Shown here one piece after another: positions 1 through 10,104 of a DNA stretch of 64,000 bases; within the stretch, counting starts at the first letter, position 1, and every line of letters begins with the position of its first letter. Made by a program: the position numbers and the translations under genes. The notes beneath the pieces were generated by a model. That model was not told the DNA's origin, made no database searches, and saw only the letters and a program-made list of their open reading frames with translations. Source of the stretch: Kaistia adipata DSM 17808 (lineage in GTDB: Bacteria > Pseudomonadota > Alphaproteobacteria > Rhizobiales > Kaistiaceae); NCBI RefSeq assembly GCF_000423225.1, contig NZ_AUHO01000007.1:310001-374000 (forward strand). The letters are read 5' to 3'.

Positions 1-568
1 CGTTTCGCGCGATCAGGAGGCGGGCCACCGGACCGCCGACCAGGCTGGCGACGACCAGGCCGAGCGTCGCGGCGGCGACGCCCACCTCGACGGCATAGGG
101 GAGGCCGAAGCGCTCGGCGATGATCGGTCCCCAGGCGATCGTGGTGCCATGGCCGCCGATCAGCGAGGCGGAGCCGAGCAGCACGGTCATGCCCTCGGGC
201 AGGCCGAGCAGGGAGACGCTGCCGGCGGCGATCAGGTTCTGGATCACGAGGAAGGCGATGGTCAAAAGCAGCAGGATCAGCAGCGGCTTGCCGCCCGACA
301 GCAGGTCGTCCAGCCGGGCATTGAGCCCGATGCCGGTGAAGAAGTAGAGCAGCAGCATGTCGCGCGCGGCGAGGTCGAACGTCACCGACACGTTGAAATA
401 GCGATGGGCGCAGAGGGTCGCGAGCGCGGCGAGCAGGCCGCCCGTGACGGCCTCGGGAATGTTCCACTGGCGGAGCACCGCCACGGAGTTGTTGATGCCC
501 GCCCCGATGAAGAACACGACGATGGCGATCGTCAGGCTGAGAAATCCTGGAACCTGAAAGGTCGTCAC
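1..568 (-). CDS. gltS: Sodium/glutamate symporter GltS, N-terminal part
   Basis: The gene runs off the left edge; about 189 N-terminal residues are present. It is a polytopic inner-membrane protein that imports glutamate with sodium. Reading leftward, the product starts MTTFQVPGFL and shows alternating hydrophobic segments, an FIGAGINN stretch in the first helix and the GltS hallmark GGHGT near residue 141, followed by WGPII. The start is a GTG at 568 with a GAGG-like ribosome site about 10 bases upstream; an upstream ATG at about 585 meets a stop at once. It is transcribed divergently from the AraC-type gene at 776. The family call is firm. Confidence 0.88.
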   Translation of the reverse strand, partial: MTTFQVPGFLSLTIAIVVFFIGAGINNSVAVLRQWNIPEAVTGGLLAALATLCAHRYFNVSVTFDLAARDMLLLYFFTGIGLNARLDDLLSGGKPLLILLLLTIAFLVIQNLIAAGSVSLLGLPEGMTVLLGSASLIGGHGTTIAWGPIIAERFGLPYAVEVGVAAATLGLVVASLVGGPVARLLIARN

Positions 569-775
569 GGCAACCGCTACCTCATGTGGGGCGGCGAATC
601 ACCGCCGCATCGGCCAGTGCTATAGCGTGATCCGATCCGGCCGAGCTGAAAAAGGCTGCCTCCGCCACGGCGGCGCCGGGCGCTCCGAATTGATCCAAGT
701 CATTTGTCGCGTGATACACGTCTTGGTAGAGGAGGCCCCAAAGGGTAGACTTGCCCTCGGAGGCATCAGCTTGGC

Positions 776-1798
776 ATGCACGTGAATCCAAGACCGGCGA
801 GCGACGGGCCCATCGAGCCGCTGCTGTTCAGCACGCGGGCGCTTTCGCCGCGCGACCAGTTCGACGCCTGGCGGAGCTTCATGGCGCCGGCCATCACGCT
901 CGACGTCGATGGCATGCGGCAGGCGCCGTTCGGCGCCGATCAGACCGTGTGGGATGTCGGCAGCTTCGCCCTGACGCGCGCCGCAATGCCGAACGACGGA
1001 CGCGTCCGCAACTGGACGCATCTGCGCAAGAATGCGCTGGACCATTGGTGCTTCGTCGTGGTGGACGACGATGCGTCGACGAGCCGAGGCCTGTTCTTTC
1101 GTTCGCTCGGCGAGCGATTCGAGGGCACGGCTTCTGACACCGGCGTTCTCAGCCTCTACCTGCCGCGCGAGTTGTTCGACGATGGGCTCAGCCGCATCGA
1201 CGGCACCACGGCGGTGCCGGATCAGGGGATCGGCGCGTTGCTCGCCGACTATTTCGTCAGCCTCGAGCGCCGCTTGCCGGAAATTCCCCGGTCGGAACTG
1301 CCGCAGGTCGTCGAGGCGACGCGCGCGATGATCGCGGCCTGCGTGCAGCCCAGCCGCGACAGGCTCGACATGGCGCAGGGCGCGATCGTCGCGACCCTGA
1401 TGGAGCGCGCGCGCGTTGTCGTCCGGCAGAATTTCGGCGCGCCGGGTTTCGGTCCCGATCAGCTGGCGCATGCGCTGGGCGTTTCCCGATCGCGGCTCTA
1501 TCGTCTGTTCGAGCCGCATGGCGGCGTCGCGCGCTACGTCCATCGCCAGCGCATGCTGGCCGCCCATGCGGCGCTTTCCGATGCCGCTGACGCGCGGTCG
1601 ATCGGCCGCATCGCCGAGGCATTTGGCTTTGGCGACGCCTCGGGGTTCAGCCGTGGCTTCAAGCAGCAGTTCGGCTACAGCCCCAGCGAGGCTCGCGTCG
1701 CCGGATTGGCGCGGGCGCCGGCACGGACACTTCCCCAGCGCCGGCATTCCAGCGAGACGGCGGAGTTCGCGGCCATCCTGCAGCGCCTTGCGGCCTGA
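776..1798 (+). CDS. AraC-family transcriptional regulator
   Basis: This is a 340-residue regulator. The N-terminal 190 residues resemble the AraC_binding_2-type sensor domain (start LSPRDQFDAWRSF). The C-terminal third is a classic AraC double helix-turn-helix: first helices at about 235-255 (LAHALGVSRSRLYRLFEPHG) and the conserved second half IAEAFGFGDASGFSRGFKQQ at about 280-300. It should act in the cytoplasm as a DNA-binding activator. The inducer and target are not evident; candidates are divergent gltS and the RND pump genes that start 265 bases downstream on the same strand. GGAGG lies about 12 bases before the chosen ATG, which is rather far, so the start is not certain. Confidence 0.85.
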   Translation: MHVNPRPASDGPIEPLLFSTRALSPRDQFDAWRSFMAPAITLDVDGMRQAPFGADQTVWDVGSFALTRAAMPNDGRVRNWTHLRKNALDHWCFVVVDDDASTSRGLFFRSLGERFEGTASDTGVLSLYLPRELFDDGLSRIDGTTAVPDQGIGALLADYFVSLERRLPEIPRSELPQVVEATRAMIAACVQPSRDRLDMAQGAIVATLMERARVVVRQNFGAPGFGPDQLAHALGVSRSRLYRLFEPHGGVARYVHRQRMLAAHAALSDAADARSIGRIAEAFGFGDASGFSRGFKQQFGYSPSEARVAGLARAPARTLPQRRHSSETAEFAAILQRLAA

Positions 1799-2063
1799 GC
1801 CGCGACGCACCGTTTGGGATGGCGCGCACAAGCCTGGGATAGGCTGCTCATCACAGTGCTCGGAGGACGCCGTATATGGTCGCGGATGTCTGCGTTTCTG
1901 CGCGCATTGGCGGGTTGGTCGACGCGGCTTGACTGTGACTTGTGCTGACCGCACACAAGAAATTACGCGGCGCGAGCTGGGGCTTTTTGATTCTGGTTTG
2001 GATGGGCTCGGGTAGTATCCTGATCGCTTTCCTTCCGGTCGGGAATTTCAATTGGGGGTTTTC

Positions 2064-3176
2064 GTGACGAAACGGGCCGATTTCTGGACTTGTCTGCGTG
2101 GAACGCGTCGAGTCGCGGCGCTGCTCCTGGTCGTGGCGCCGGTCCTGGCTGCCTGCCAGAAAGAGGCAGAAACCGACACCGTCGAGGTGCGGCCGGTCCG
2201 CACCGTCGTCGCCGCACGCGAGAAGGCGGGCGAGACGGTCGTCCTGACCGGTCAGATCCAGCCGCGCAACGAGGCCAGCATGGCCTTCCGTATCGGCGGC
2301 CGGATGATCGGGCGCCCCGTCAATGTCGGCGACCGCGTCGAGGCGGGCCAGGTGCTGGCGACGCTCGACCCGGTCAACGAGCAGAACGCGCTGCGTTCGG
2401 CCCAGGCGGCGCTGACGGCGGCCGAAGGCCAACTCGTCCAGGCGCGCAACGCCTATGGCCGGCAGGAGCATCTGCTGCGCAACGGCTTCACCACCCGCGC
2501 CAATTACGAGCAGGCGCTCCAGGCCCTGCAGACCGCGCAGGCGCAGGTCGACAGCGCCGAGGCGCAGCTCGAGATCGCCCAGGACCGCGTCGCCTTCACC
2601 GAGCTGAAGGCCGATGTCTCGGGCACGATCACGGCGCGCGGCGCCGAGCCGGGCGAAGTGGTCCAGGCCGGGCAGATGATCGTCCAGCTGGCGCATGAGG
2701 GCGGCCGCGACGCCGTGTTCGACGTGCCGGCGCAGGTGTTGCGGGCGGCGCCCGCCGATCCGATCGTCACGGTGCGGCTGACTGACGATCCCTCCGTCAC
2801 GGCTGTCGGTCGCGTCCGCGAGGTCGCGCCGCAGGCGAATGCGCTGACCCGGAACTTCCCGGTCCGCGTCGGCCTCGACAATCCGCCGGAGGCCATCCGT
2901 CTCGGTTCGACCGTCAGCGGGACGATTGACATGGACACGGCGGCGATCATCGCCATTCCGGCGACGGCGCTCACCGCCGCCGACCAGAAGCCGGCCGTCT
3001 GGATCGTCGATCCGGCGAGCTCCACCGTCTCGCTCCGCAATGTCGAGATCAGCCGACACGATCCCGCCACGGTGGTGATCGCCGACGGTCTGGAGGGCGG
3101 CGAGGTCATCGTCACCGCCGGCGTGCAGGCGCTTCATCCGGGCCAGAAGGTCCGTCTGGTCGAGGCGACGCGATGA
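2064..3176 (+). CDS. RND efflux periplasmic adaptor (membrane-fusion lipoprotein)
   Basis: This is the adaptor subunit of a tripartite efflux pump, bridging the inner-membrane RND protein and an outer-membrane channel. The N-terminus is a lipoprotein signal with lipobox VLAAC, so it should be lipid-anchored. Residues about 45-85 form the first barrel-sandwich half (SMAFRIGGRM, VGDRVEAGQVLATLDP), an alpha-hairpin coiled coil follows at about 95-155, then the returning lipoyl half (ADVSGTITARGAEPGEVV) and beta-barrel domains. A GTG at 2064 behind a GGGGG-type ribosome site is preferred over an in-frame TTG 12 bases upstream. It overlaps the pump gene by ATGA. No outer-membrane channel gene is adjacent. 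Confidence 0.9.
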   Translation: MTKRADFWTCLRGTRRVAALLLVVAPVLAACQKEAETDTVEVRPVRTVVAAREKAGETVVLTGQIQPRNEASMAFRIGGRMIGRPVNVGDRVEAGQVLATLDPVNEQNALRSAQAALTAAEGQLVQARNAYGRQEHLLRNGFTTRANYEQALQALQTAQAQVDSAEAQLEIAQDRVAFTELKADVSGTITARGAEPGEVVQAGQMIVQLAHEGGRDAVFDVPAQVLRAAPADPIVTVRLTDDPSVTAVGRVREVAPQANALTRNFPVRVGLDNPPEAIRLGSTVSGTIDMDTAAIIAIPATALTAADQKPAVWIVDPASSTVSLRNVEISRHDPATVVIADGLEGGEVIVTAGVQALHPGQKVRLVEATR

Positions 3177-6100
3177 GCGGCATCAATCTCTCCCGCTGGT
3201 CGCTCAATCACCGCTCCTTCATCTTCTACTGGATGATCGCGGTGATGGTGGCGGGCATCGCCTCCTTCATCAATCTCGGCCGCAACGAGGACCCGCCGAT
3301 CACGATCAAGACCATGATCGTGCATGCGGTCTGGCCGGGCGCGACCATCGAGGACACGCTCAACCAGGTCACCGAGCGGCTCGAGCGCAAGATCCAGGAA
3401 ATCCCCGAGGTCGACGACGTCCGCAGCGAGACCAGCGCGGGCAGCACGACCCTCTTCGTCAATCTGCGCCAGGAAGTGACGTCGGCCGAGGTGCCGGATG
3501 TCTGGTACCAGGTGCGGACGAACATCGCCGACATCCGCCATACGCTGCCGGCCGGCACCATCGGGCCGTTCTTCAACGACCGCTTCGGCGACACCTTCGG
3601 CATCATCTACGGCTTCACCGCCGACGGCTTCACGCATCGCGAGCTGCGCGACTATGTCGAGGCGGCCCGCTCGCGCCTGCTGCAGGTGCCCGACGTCTCG
3701 CAGGTCGAGATCATCGGCGCGCAGGACGAGAAGATCTATGTCGAGTTCTCGACCAAGCAGCTCGCCGGCATGGGCATCGACCGCGCCGCGCTCCTGAACG
3801 CGCTCCGCGCCCAGAACGTCGTCAGCCCCGCGGGCGTGCTCGAGACCGGCGAGGAGCGCATTTCGCTGCGTGTCTCCGGCGCGTTCGAGACCGAGCAGGA
3901 CCTGCTCGACATCAACATCGTCTCGAACGGCCAGCTGGTGCGCCTGCGCGACATCGCAGAGGTTCGCCGCGGCTATGCCAGCCCGCCGCAGCCGCAGTTC
4001 CGCGTCAATGGCGAGCCGGCGATCGGCCTCGGCATCGCCATGCGCGACGGCGGCGACATCCTGGCGCTGGGCGAGAACGTCCGCAAGGCGATGGCCGAGG
4101 TCACGGCCGACCTGCCGCTCGGCATCCAGCCGTCGCTGGTCGCCGATCAGGCAGTCGTCGTCGACGAGGCGATCGGTGATTTCACCACCTCGCTCTGGCA
4201 GGCGATCGCCATCATCGCGGTGGTGAGCTTCGTCAGCCTCGGCATCCGCGCCGGAACCGTGGTGGCGCTGGCGATCCCGCTGTCGCTCGCCATGGTCTTC
4301 GTCGTGATGAGCATCGTCGGCATCGACCTGCAGCGCATCTCGCTCGGCGCGCTCATCATCGCGTTGAGCCTGCTCGTCGACGACGCCATGACGACGGTCG
4401 ATTCGATGACGTCGAGACTTGCGGCCGGGGAGACCAAGGAAGAGGCGGCGTCGAACACCTTCTCGACGCTGGCGCTCGCCATGCTGACGGGCACGCTGGT
4501 GACGGCCTCCGGCTTCGTGCCGATCGGCTTCGCCCAGAGCTCGGCCGGCGAATACACCTTCTCGATCTTCGCCGTGGTCGGCATCGCGCTGGTGGTGTCG
4601 TGGCTCGGCGCGGTGATCTTCTCGCCGCTGATCGGCGCCCTGCTGCTGAAGGCGCCGAAGACCAGGCCCGATCCGGACAAGGTGAGCATCGTCGTGCGCA
4701 TCTTCCGGTCGATCCTGCTCACGGCGATGCGGATGCGTTGGGTCACCATCGCCCTCACGCTCGCCTTCTTCGTCGGCGCGATCCTGCTCTCGCCGCATGT
4801 TCCGCGACAGTTTTTCCCGGCTTCGGACCGGACCGAGCTGATCGTCGACCTCCGCCTGCGCCAGAACGCTTCGATCTACGAGAGCGGCGACGTCTCCGCC
4901 CGCTTCGACGCGATCATGAAGGAGGATCCAGACGTCGCGCGCTGGAGCACCTATATCGGTCGCGGCGCCATCCGCTTCTACCTGCCGCTCAATGTCGAGC
5001 TGCCGAACGAGTTTATCGCCCAGGCCGTCGTCATCGCCAAGGATGTCGACGCGCGGCTGCGGCTCGAGCAGCGCCTCGAGACCAAGCTGGCGGAGCAGTT
5101 CCCGGATTCTGTCTCGCGCGTCTCTCCGCTCGAGCTCGGTCCGCCGGTCGGCTGGCCGGTGCAGTATCGTGTCAGCGGGCCCGACACCGACCAGGTGCGG
5201 GACATCTCGCTCCGCCTGGCGGAGATCGTCTCGTCCAATCCCGACACGCGGCGCGTGAACTTCGACTGGATGGAGCCGGCGCGTATGGTGCGCGTCAAGA
5301 TCGACCAGGACCAGGCGCGTCTGCTCGGGCTGAGCTCCCAGGCGCTCGCCACCGCGCTGAACGCGGTGGTGACCGGCACGCCCGTCACCCAGCTGCGCGA
5401 CGACATCTATCTCGTCGACGTCATCGCCCGGGCGACGGACGAGCAGCGCGTCTCGCTCAGCAGCCTGCAGACCCTGCAGGTGCCGCTGCCGAACGGACGG
5501 ACGGTGCCGCTCAGCCAGGTCGCGACCTTCGACTACGGTCAGGAGTTCCCGATGATCTGGCGGCGCGACCGTGTGCCGACGCTGACGGTGCAGGCCGACG
5601 TGCGCGACGGCGGCTCGCCGGAAGCGGTCGTCGACCAGCTCGCCGACCAGGTCGAGGCGCTCCGCGCGACGCTGCCGCTCGGCTACGACATCGCGGTCGG
5701 CGGCGTCGTCGAGGAGAGCGCCCAGTCGCTCGCCTCGGTGATGGCGGTCGTGCCGGTCATGCTGTTCCTGATGGTGACGTTCCTGATGACACAGCTGCAG
5801 AGCTTCGGCCGGCTGTTCATCGTGCTCTGCGTCGTGCCCATGGGGCTGATCGGTGTCGTCGGCGCGCTGTACGTGTTCAACAGGCCGCTCGGCTTCGTCG
5901 CCATCCTCGGCATTCTGTCGCTGCTCGGCCTGATCGCCAAGAACGCGGTCATCCTGATCGAGCAGATCGAGGCGGACCGGGCGCGGGGGCTCAGCGTCTG
6001 GGATGCGGTCGTCTCGGCCACCGTGTCGCGCTTCCGGCCGATCATGCTGACGGCGATCTCGACGGTGCTCGGCATGATCCCGATCGCCGCGACGATCTTC

Positions 6101-6268
6101 TGGGGCCCGATGGCTTTCGCCATCATGGGCGGCCTGCTGGTCGCGACGCTGCTGACGCTCGTCTTCCTGCCGACCCTCTATGTCACGGTCTATCGTGGCA
6201 AGGAGGGCGAGGCCGCGCCGGGCGTCGCACCGACGAGCACGCCGCCGCTGGCGGCGGCGCCGAACTGA
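3173..6268 (+). CDS. RND-family efflux pump inner-membrane subunit (AcrB-like)
   Basis: At 1031 residues this has the usual length of an AcrB/MexF-type proton-driven pump. It has one N-terminal membrane helix (residues about 15-35), a large periplasmic domain, a block of helices at about 335-530, a second periplasmic domain and a second helix block at about 860-1010. In the fourth helix the paired acidic residues of the proton relay are seen in SLLVDDAMTTVDSM. The loop motif FGLIAKNAVILIEQ-like (LGLIAKNAVILIEQIE) lies in the second block. It is translationally coupled to the adaptor gene. The substrate cannot be told from sequence; drugs or solvents are usual. Confidence 0.93.
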   Translation: MSGINLSRWSLNHRSFIFYWMIAVMVAGIASFINLGRNEDPPITIKTMIVHAVWPGATIEDTLNQVTERLERKIQEIPEVDDVRSETSAGSTTLFVNLRQEVTSAEVPDVWYQVRTNIADIRHTLPAGTIGPFFNDRFGDTFGIIYGFTADGFTHRELRDYVEAARSRLLQVPDVSQVEIIGAQDEKIYVEFSTKQLAGMGIDRAALLNALRAQNVVSPAGVLETGEERISLRVSGAFETEQDLLDINIVSNGQLVRLRDIAEVRRGYASPPQPQFRVNGEPAIGLGIAMRDGGDILALGENVRKAMAEVTADLPLGIQPSLVADQAVVVDEAIGDFTTSLWQAIAIIAVVSFVSLGIRAGTVVALAIPLSLAMVFVVMSIVGIDLQRISLGALIIALSLLVDDAMTTVDSMTSRLAAGETKEEAASNTFSTLALAMLTGTLVTASGFVPIGFAQSSAGEYTFSIFAVVGIALVVSWLGAVIFSPLIGALLLKAPKTRPDPDKVSIVVRIFRSILLTAMRMRWVTIALTLAFFVGAILLSPHVPRQFFPASDRTELIVDLRLRQNASIYESGDVSARFDAIMKEDPDVARWSTYIGRGAIRFYLPLNVELPNEFIAQAVVIAKDVDARLRLEQRLETKLAEQFPDSVSRVSPLELGPPVGWPVQYRVSGPDTDQVRDISLRLAEIVSSNPDTRRVNFDWMEPARMVRVKIDQDQARLLGLSSQALATALNAVVTGTPVTQLRDDIYLVDVIARATDEQRVSLSSLQTLQVPLPNGRTVPLSQVATFDYGQEFPMIWRRDRVPTLTVQADVRDGGSPEAVVDQLADQVEALRATLPLGYDIAVGGVVEESAQSLASVMAVVPVMLFLMVTFLMTQLQSFGRLFIVLCVVPMGLIGVVGALYVFNRPLGFVAILGILSLLGLIAKNAVILIEQIEADRARGLSVWDAVVSATVSRFRPIMLTAISTVLGMIPIAATIFWGPMAFAIMGGLLVATLLTLVFLPTLYVTVYRGKEGEAAPGVAPTSTPPLAAAPN

Positions 6269-6315
6269 TCCGGACTGGCCGGCCGCTTCCGGCCGGCAGG
6301 CGAATGCTCCAGAAA

Positions 6316-6341
6316 GGGCCGCGGTCTTCCGCGGCCCTTTT
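6316..6341 (+). terminator. Rho-independent terminator of the RND operon
   Basis: A perfect 9-bp GC stem (GGGCCGCGG / CCGCGGCCC) with a TCTT loop is followed by TTTT, about 48 bases after the RND stop codon. The flanking AAA and TTT extend the stem, so it could also work on the other strand for the leftward hydrolase gene. Confidence 0.8.
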
Positions 6342-6393
6342 CCGTTGGTGCTGCTCGGGCTGTTCCTGACGGTTGCGACGACGGCCCCTCCGC

Positions 6394-6500
6394 CGTCATC
6401 CCGACGAAGGTCGGGATCCGGACGGCCCGTCCGGCGATCTGAAAGTCGAGCCGGATCGTCCCCGTCTGTGATCATGGGCCCCGGCCTCCGCCGGGGCGAC
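6394..6500. repeat. Intergenic palindromic repeat element
   Basis: Two hairpins flank a GC-rich spacer: ATCCCGAC/GTCGGGAT at 6398-6417 and CCCCGGC/GCCGGGG at 6479-6496. The outer parts read like the 'cgtcatcccgacgaaggtcg' and 'gggccccggcctccgccggg' dispersed intergenic repeats of alphaproteobacteria. No coding potential is convincing between 6342 and 6635. Confidence 0.6.
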
Positions 6501-6635
6501 GCGATGCTGGTTGCGCGGTCGATTGCAGGACGCCTCGACGCGCGAAGGCCTCCCATGGAAGGGACTATCCGGGCGTAGACCCTCACCCGCCGCATTTGGG
6601 GCCAGGCACGGCGGAGCCCCTCGCAGCGAGCCGTA

Positions 6636-7808
6636 TCAGCGACGCCCGGCGCCCTCGAAAATCAGGATCGGAGCGGTCAGCACGGCGCCGGCGGCGGAGC
6701 CGAGCACCTGGCCGGCGCCGACCGTGGTGGCGCCCAGTGCGCCCGAGCCCGAGAGGCCGGAGTCGTTCACCGACTGGCCCTTGATCAACCGGTCGCCCAT
6801 CAGCTGAACCATGTCGGGGCTGGTGGCGAACTTGGTGTGGTTGAGGCGATCGCCATTCTGCAGCGCCGTCAGGTCGAGAACCGTGAGGCCCTTCGCCGAT
6901 TCCAGCTGCGACAGATATGGCTCTTTGGTGATGTCGATGGCGCCGAGGCGGGTCATCCGGCCGGAGATCAGCCGCGACAGCCGCAGCGCGCGGTCATTGC
7001 GCGAGACGAACAGCGTGATGTGCGGGCGCTTCGGGCCGATCTCCATCACCTGCTTGCGGAACACGTCGATGTCGAGATCGGGTGAGGCGAGGATCAGGTT
7101 GGTGACCTTGGCGGGGATCCGCCCGTCCTGCAGCGCGATCTGGCGGAGCGACTCGACCGCCAGCCAGCCGCCCATCGAATGAGCCATCACGGTGACGTCG
7201 GACACGGCCGGGCTCGCCGCCGCGGCACGGATCACCGCCGCCAGTTCGCTGCGCGAGTAATTGGCGCTCTCGCGGTCGTAATTATAGTCGAACACCTGTC
7301 CGCGCGACGGCCAGGAGAACAAGACCGGCGCCACGTTGGCGTCCGTGTCGTGCACGATCTGGGCGAAGCGGAAGACGCTGTCGGCATAGCGCGTATTGAA
7401 GCCGTGCACGAAGATCAGCACGCGACGCTGCTTGCCGGCGACGCGCTTGAACCAAGCCTTGGCCTCGTCCGGCTGCATCGCCGTCACCTGGGTTGTGACG
7501 AAGTCGCGTTCCGGATTGCCGGGCGTGCTGCTCGGCCACTGGATGGTGCCGATTTCGCGCTGCTGTGGCACCGATACGATGATGTTGTTGAGGGCGAGGC
7601 CGCTGCCGCGCTCGCCGCTGAAGAGGACGCCGGCTTCCGTCGCCGGTGCGCGCGTCGTCGCGACCAGGAGATCGACCTTGTCCGTGCCGGAGGCCGCCGC
7701 CGGTACCGGCGTCAGCACGTCGCGCGGCCGCGAGGCGCAGGCGGAAAGGGCGATCGCCAATCCGAGGATCAGCATCGTCCTTGAAAGGACGGCAACAACT
7801 GACGACAC
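6636..7808 (-). CDS. Alpha/beta hydrolase lipoprotein (DUF900 family)
   Basis: A predicted membrane-anchored serine hydrolase of 390 residues. The N-terminus has a lipoprotein signal with lipobox LSAC. Family motifs are VLIFVHGFNTRYADSV (oxyanion region), AHSMGG (nucleophile elbow, serine in the middle), and a later NDRALRLS stretch; these match the DUF900 esterase-like group. A GTG start at 7808 is chosen because it follows GGGGGA closely and puts the hydrophobic signal directly at the N-terminus; an in-frame TTG lies 36 bases upstream. Its substrate is unknown. It stands alone, with the RND operon convergent. Confidence 0.82.
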   Translation of the reverse strand: MSSVVAVLSRTMLILGLAIALSACASRPRDVLTPVPAAASGTDKVDLLVATTRAPATEAGVLFSGERGSGLALNNIIVSVPQQREIGTIQWPSSTPGNPERDFVTTQVTAMQPDEAKAWFKRVAGKQRRVLIFVHGFNTRYADSVFRFAQIVHDTDANVAPVLFSWPSRGQVFDYNYDRESANYSRSELAAVIRAAAASPAVSDVTVMAHSMGGWLAVESLRQIALQDGRIPAKVTNLILASPDLDIDVFRKQVMEIGPKRPHITLFVSRNDRALRLSRLISGRMTRLGAIDITKEPYLSQLESAKGLTVLDLTALQNGDRLNHTKFATSPDMVQLMGDRLIKGQSVNDSGLSGSGALGATTVGAGQVLGSAAGAVLTAPILIFEGAGRR

Positions 7809-8027
7809 GCGTCCCCCGCAGCAAAGATCGGCGACGTCCAACACTACCCCGGCGTCGCTGACACCAGTGTTACACTGCGGCGCGGGCAGGGTGAAGCGCG
7901 GGACGTGCCGGCTCCCGTCCGCGCGGGCTCGGAGATCAACAATCTTGGCGAGCGTGGCCGCGAAGCCTCGCTGTCGCGGCGCCGAGGCGATGGCGGGGAC
8001 GGCGCGCCGCCCGCCCCGCCTCCCGGA

Positions 8028-9572
8028 TCAGGCCGGGGTCGCCAGCAGGCGGTCGATGCGACGCCCTTCCAGCGCCACCACCTCGAAGCGCCAGCCTTCC
8101 CAGGCGAAGCCCTCGCCGACCTCGGGCAGATGGCCGAGATGCTCGAGCGCGAAGCCCGCCAGCGTCGTGTAGTCGCCGTCGCCCTGCATGTCGCCGGTCT
8201 GCAGCGTGCGCTCGACGTCGTCGATCGGCATCCGCCCGTCGAGCAGCCAGGCGCCGTCCGGGCGTTGCGTGGCGTAGGGCTCTTCCTCGCCGGCCAGTTC
8301 CGGCATGTCGCCGGCGATCGCGATCAGGATGTCGGTCAGCGTCACGATGCCCTCGAAGGTGCCGTGCTCGTCGACGACGATCGCCATGTGCACGGTCGAG
8401 CCCTTGAAGCGCTCGAGCAGGGTCAGGACCGGCATCGTCTCGGTCACGTAGAGCGGCTCGCGGATCGCCGTTTCCAGTTCCAGGTCGTCCTCGTCGCGAC
8501 CCACCAGGTCCTTGGCGTGGACGACGCCGAGGATCTGGTCGACATCGCCACGGCAGACCGGGAAGCGCGAGCGGCCGCTGTCGCGGATCTCCGCCAGGAT
8601 CGTCTTCGGATCGTCCTCGACGTCGAGCCAGATGGCATCGACGCGCGGCACCATGATCGCGCGGACCGGCCGCCCGGCGAGCGACAGCACCTGCTCGATC
8701 ATCAGGCTCTCCTCGGCGGTGAAGGCGCTGCCGCCGCCGCCCGTCGAGACGATCGCCGCGACCTCTTCCGAGGCCTGCGGCGCCGACTGCCCGCCGCGCA
8801 GCATGCGCAGCACCGCCATGGCGGTGCGGTCGCGCAGGTCGGCCGTCGTCACGCGCTTGACGACGTTGCGCCGGCCGATCTGGTTGGCCGCCTCGATCAG
8901 GATCGAGAAGCCGATCGCGGCGTAGAGATAGCCCTTCGGGATGTGGAAGCCGAGGCCCTCGACGATCAGGCTGAAACCGATCATCAGCAGGAAGCCGAGG
9001 CAGAGGATGACCACCGTCGGGTGGCGCGAGACGAAGGCCATCAGCGGCCGGCTCGCCAGCATCATGACGCCGATCGCGACGATGACGGCGATCATCATCA
9101 CGGAGAGATGCGAGGCCATGCCGACGGCGGTGATGACGCTGTCGAGCGAGAACACGGCGTCGAGCACGACGATCTGCACGATCACCTGCCAGAACACGGC
9201 GTGCGCGCCGTTGCTCGACTTGGCGCCGTGGTCGCCCTCCAGCCGCTCGTGCAGCTCCATCGTGCCCTTGAACAGCAGGAAGGCGCCGCCGACGATCAGG
9301 ATAACGTCGCGCCAGGAGATGTCGGAGCCGAGCACCGAGAAGATCGGATCGGTCAGCTTGACGATCCAGGAGATCGAGGCGAGCAGGGCGAGGCGCATCA
9401 CCAGGGCGAGCGTCAGGCCGATGACGCGGGCGCGGTTGCGCTGATGCGGCGGCAGCTTGTCGGCGAGGATCGCGATGAAGACCAGATTGTCGATGCCGAG
9501 GACGATCTCGAGCACGATCAGGGTCGCAAGTCCGGCCCAGGCGGCCGGATCGGCCATCCATTCGAAGATCAT
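8028..9572 (-). CDS. TerC-like membrane protein with CBS pair and CorC/HlyC domain
   Basis: This 514-residue fusion has an N-terminal TerC domain with about seven membrane helices (residues 1-235; motifs [12 protein letters not shown] and [13 protein letters not shown] carry the conserved acidic residues), then two CBS domains (about 305-425; [27 protein letters not shown]) and a C-terminal CorC/HlyC ligand-binding domain. The architecture equals E. coli YegH/YoaE. TerC proteins are linked to metal (often manganese) export or metalation of exported enzymes; the specific role here is inferred only from family. The start ATG lies just downstream of a palindrome. Confidence 0.88.
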   Translation of the reverse strand: MIFEWMADPAAWAGLATLIVLEIVLGIDNLVFIAILADKLPPHQRNRARVIGLTLALVMRLALLASISWIVKLTDPIFSVLGSDISWRDVILIVGGAFLLFKGTMELHERLEGDHGAKSSNGAHAVFWQVIVQIVVLDAVFSLDSVITAVGMASHLSVMMIAVIVAIGVMMLASRPLMAFVSRHPTVVILCLGFLLMIGFSLIVEGLGFHIPKGYLYAAIGFSILIEAANQIGRRNVVKRVTTADLRDRTAMAVLRMLRGGQSAPQASEEVAAIVSTGGGGSAFTAEESLMIEQVLSLAGRPVRAIMVPRVDAIWLDVEDDPKTILAEIRDSGRSRFPVCRGDVDQILGVVHAKDLVGRDEDDLELETAIREPLYVTETMPVLTLLERFKGSTVHMAIVVDEHGTFEGIVTLTDILIAIAGDMPELAGEEEPYATQRPDGAWLLDGRMPIDDVERTLQTGDMQGDGDYTTLAGFALEHLGHLPEVGEGFAWEGWRFEVVALEGRRIDRLLATPA

Positions 9573-9586
9573 TGAGGAATTCCCGT

Positions 9587-9607
9587 GACCGGACGGCGTG
9601 TCCGGTC
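9587..9607 (-). promoter_or_regulatory. Inverted repeat in the leader of the terC-like gene
   Basis: Arms GACCGGAC (9587-9594) and GTCCGGTC (9600-9607) enclose a 5-base loop, about 15 bases upstream of the start codon. It could be an operator or a leader hairpin affecting translation. TerC genes are often under metal control, but I cannot recognise a yybP-ykoY riboswitch here. Confidence 0.4.
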
Positions 9608-10104
9608 ATCCTGTTGACAAGGCGATGCGGCGGGCTTCTTGGCGGCGCGCGTCAGTCTGGCACGGGGCCACGACGTCCATGCGACAGCCCCGACCCGCCC
9701 CATCGCCCATGGCGAGGATCTGGCGGGGGGCGGAGGCTCCGGCCTGCGCCGCGCGCGGCCGGTTGCGGCGCGGCGCCGCGGCCTCGAAGGCGCGCGCGTC
9801 ATCAGGCCCGCGGCGGCGCTGCGGGCGCTGGCACGGGGGCGGTCGGGGCGACTGGCGCCGCGAGGCCGGCGCTGGAGGAGGCTTGTTCCGGATCGGGCTC
9901 GCCCCCTGGCCCGGAACGGGGAGGGGGCGGTGGTACTATCGGGGTCGTCGGATGGCATCAGCTGACGGAATCCGGCAATCGGGGCATGTCTTGCGCGATC
10001 TCTCATGGAGCGGACGACATGTCCGCGGCGCGCAGTCTAGAGGCGCGCGCGCGATCGGTCCATGCCTCTTCGCGGATTCTGCCGGGAAAGGGCGTGCCTC
10101 GTCG
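9608..10104. other. Gene-free GC-rich stretch
   Basis: Open frames exist on both strands because of the high GC, but none has a start with a ribosome site and protein-like composition. One leftward frame (about 9806-9950) encodes a proline/alanine-rich tail ending in TGA but has no start codon. I see no RNA gene. Confidence 0.5.

Noticed and set aside
1929-1956. Possible sigma-70 promoter (TTGACT) upstream of the RND genes
   Set aside because: No acceptable -10 hexamer at 16-18 bases; not supportable by eye.
3134-6595. A 1153-codon open frame on the minus strand opposite the RND pump gene
   Set aside because: Its product is dominated by Arg/Asp/His in the pattern of an antisense frame in GC-rich DNA; the plus strand has an unmistakable RND protein.
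9573-9640. yybP-ykoY manganese riboswitch before the terC-like gene
   Set aside because: Only a simple palindrome is visible; the conserved riboswitch loops are not seen.
9806-9950. Proline/alanine-rich leftward frame ending in TGA
   Set aside because: No start codon in frame and a stop directly upstream; composition is explained by GC richness.
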